Positions 63,973-64,000 of a DNA stretch of 64,000 nucleotides are shown in pieces (the first letter of the stretch is position 1; every line of letters begins with the position of its first letter). A program made the position numbers and the translations under genes. The DNA is from a virus. The stretch lies in the IMG/VR virus record IMGVR_UViG_3300044464_000108, positions 28,034 through 92,033 of that record. The stretch is one strand, 5' to 3'. The notes beneath the pieces were generated by a model. It ran no database searches. It was not told where the DNA came from and worked only from the letters and a program-made list of their open reading frames with translations.

Positions 63973-64000
63973 AGGGCCCCCCCGATACCCGGAGAGAACC

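Noticed and set aside
1-64000. CRISPR array, integrase or repressor module
   Set aside because: No regularly spaced direct repeats, and no integrase, excisionase or CI-like repressor is recognisable; the phage looks obligately lytic within this window.

Overview
The window is a continuous stretch of a lytic-looking tailed bacteriophage genome of the contractile-tail (myovirus) type. The evidence is a sheath, tube, tape measure and full baseplate set, a terminase, and a self-contained replication module, with no integrase or lysogeny repressor. Almost all genes read rightward and are packed with 1-4 base stop/start overlaps; only a two-gene island (9.7-10.6 kb) and one tRNA read leftward. No portal, capsid protein or head protease is visible, so the head genes probably lie outside the window between the terminase end and the tail end. 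The host is not known. High GC and an exported protein with a CGDGVVN...GE.CEP motif, a style common in myxobacterial secreted proteins, suggest a myxobacterium-like host (inference).

Layout: 0-1.4 kb head-tail connection; 1.4-7.9 kb sheath, tube, tail-assembly chaperones (with a canonical -1 frameshift site), tape measure and an acidic protein; 8.1-19.3 kb baseplate genes, interrupted by a leftward Dam-type methylase island and a free-standing HNH nuclease; 19.4-21.7 kb lysis genes (two membrane proteins and an amidase). From 22 to 47 kb lie the replication, recombination and gene-expression genes: ParB-like protein, SF2 helicase with an intein in its P-loop, DnaB-like helicase, DnaG-like primase, sigma-like factor, family B DNA polymerase, putative SSB, RecA-like recombinase, SbcD/SbcC-like nuclease pair, resolvase-like nuclease, DNA methyltransferase and a second ParB-domain protein. 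From 47 to 64 kb lie a tRNA, a transglycosylase-like protein, a DinG-like helicase, ThyX and dCMP deaminase (thymidylate supply), a C39-like peptidase, three exported proteins, the large terminase and many small accessory genes.

Regulation is unusually readable. Many genes start exactly 6-7 bases downstream of one of two hexamers. CATSAT, in the context CGCGTCATSAT, precedes mainly replication and accessory genes and both leftward genes. TANSST precedes mainly structural and lysis genes. The spacing suggests -10 elements feeding leaderless mRNAs, while some highly expressed genes (sheath, tube) have a leader with a Shine-Dalgarno site. Three further sites look like TTGNNT-16 bp-TANNNN promoters with a palindrome, TAGCTCATCATGAGCTA, filling the spacer as a likely operator. 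A sigma-like protein encoded at 32.7 kb is a candidate for switching between classes.

The most striking non-genic feature is a perfect 20-bp palindrome, TCGGAAGATCGATCTTCCGA, present ten times across the window. About half the copies lie between genes and the rest sit in frame inside small genes. It contains two abutting GATC sites, and the phage encodes both a Dam-type methylase and two ParB-family proteins that could act on it. Its role is unknown.
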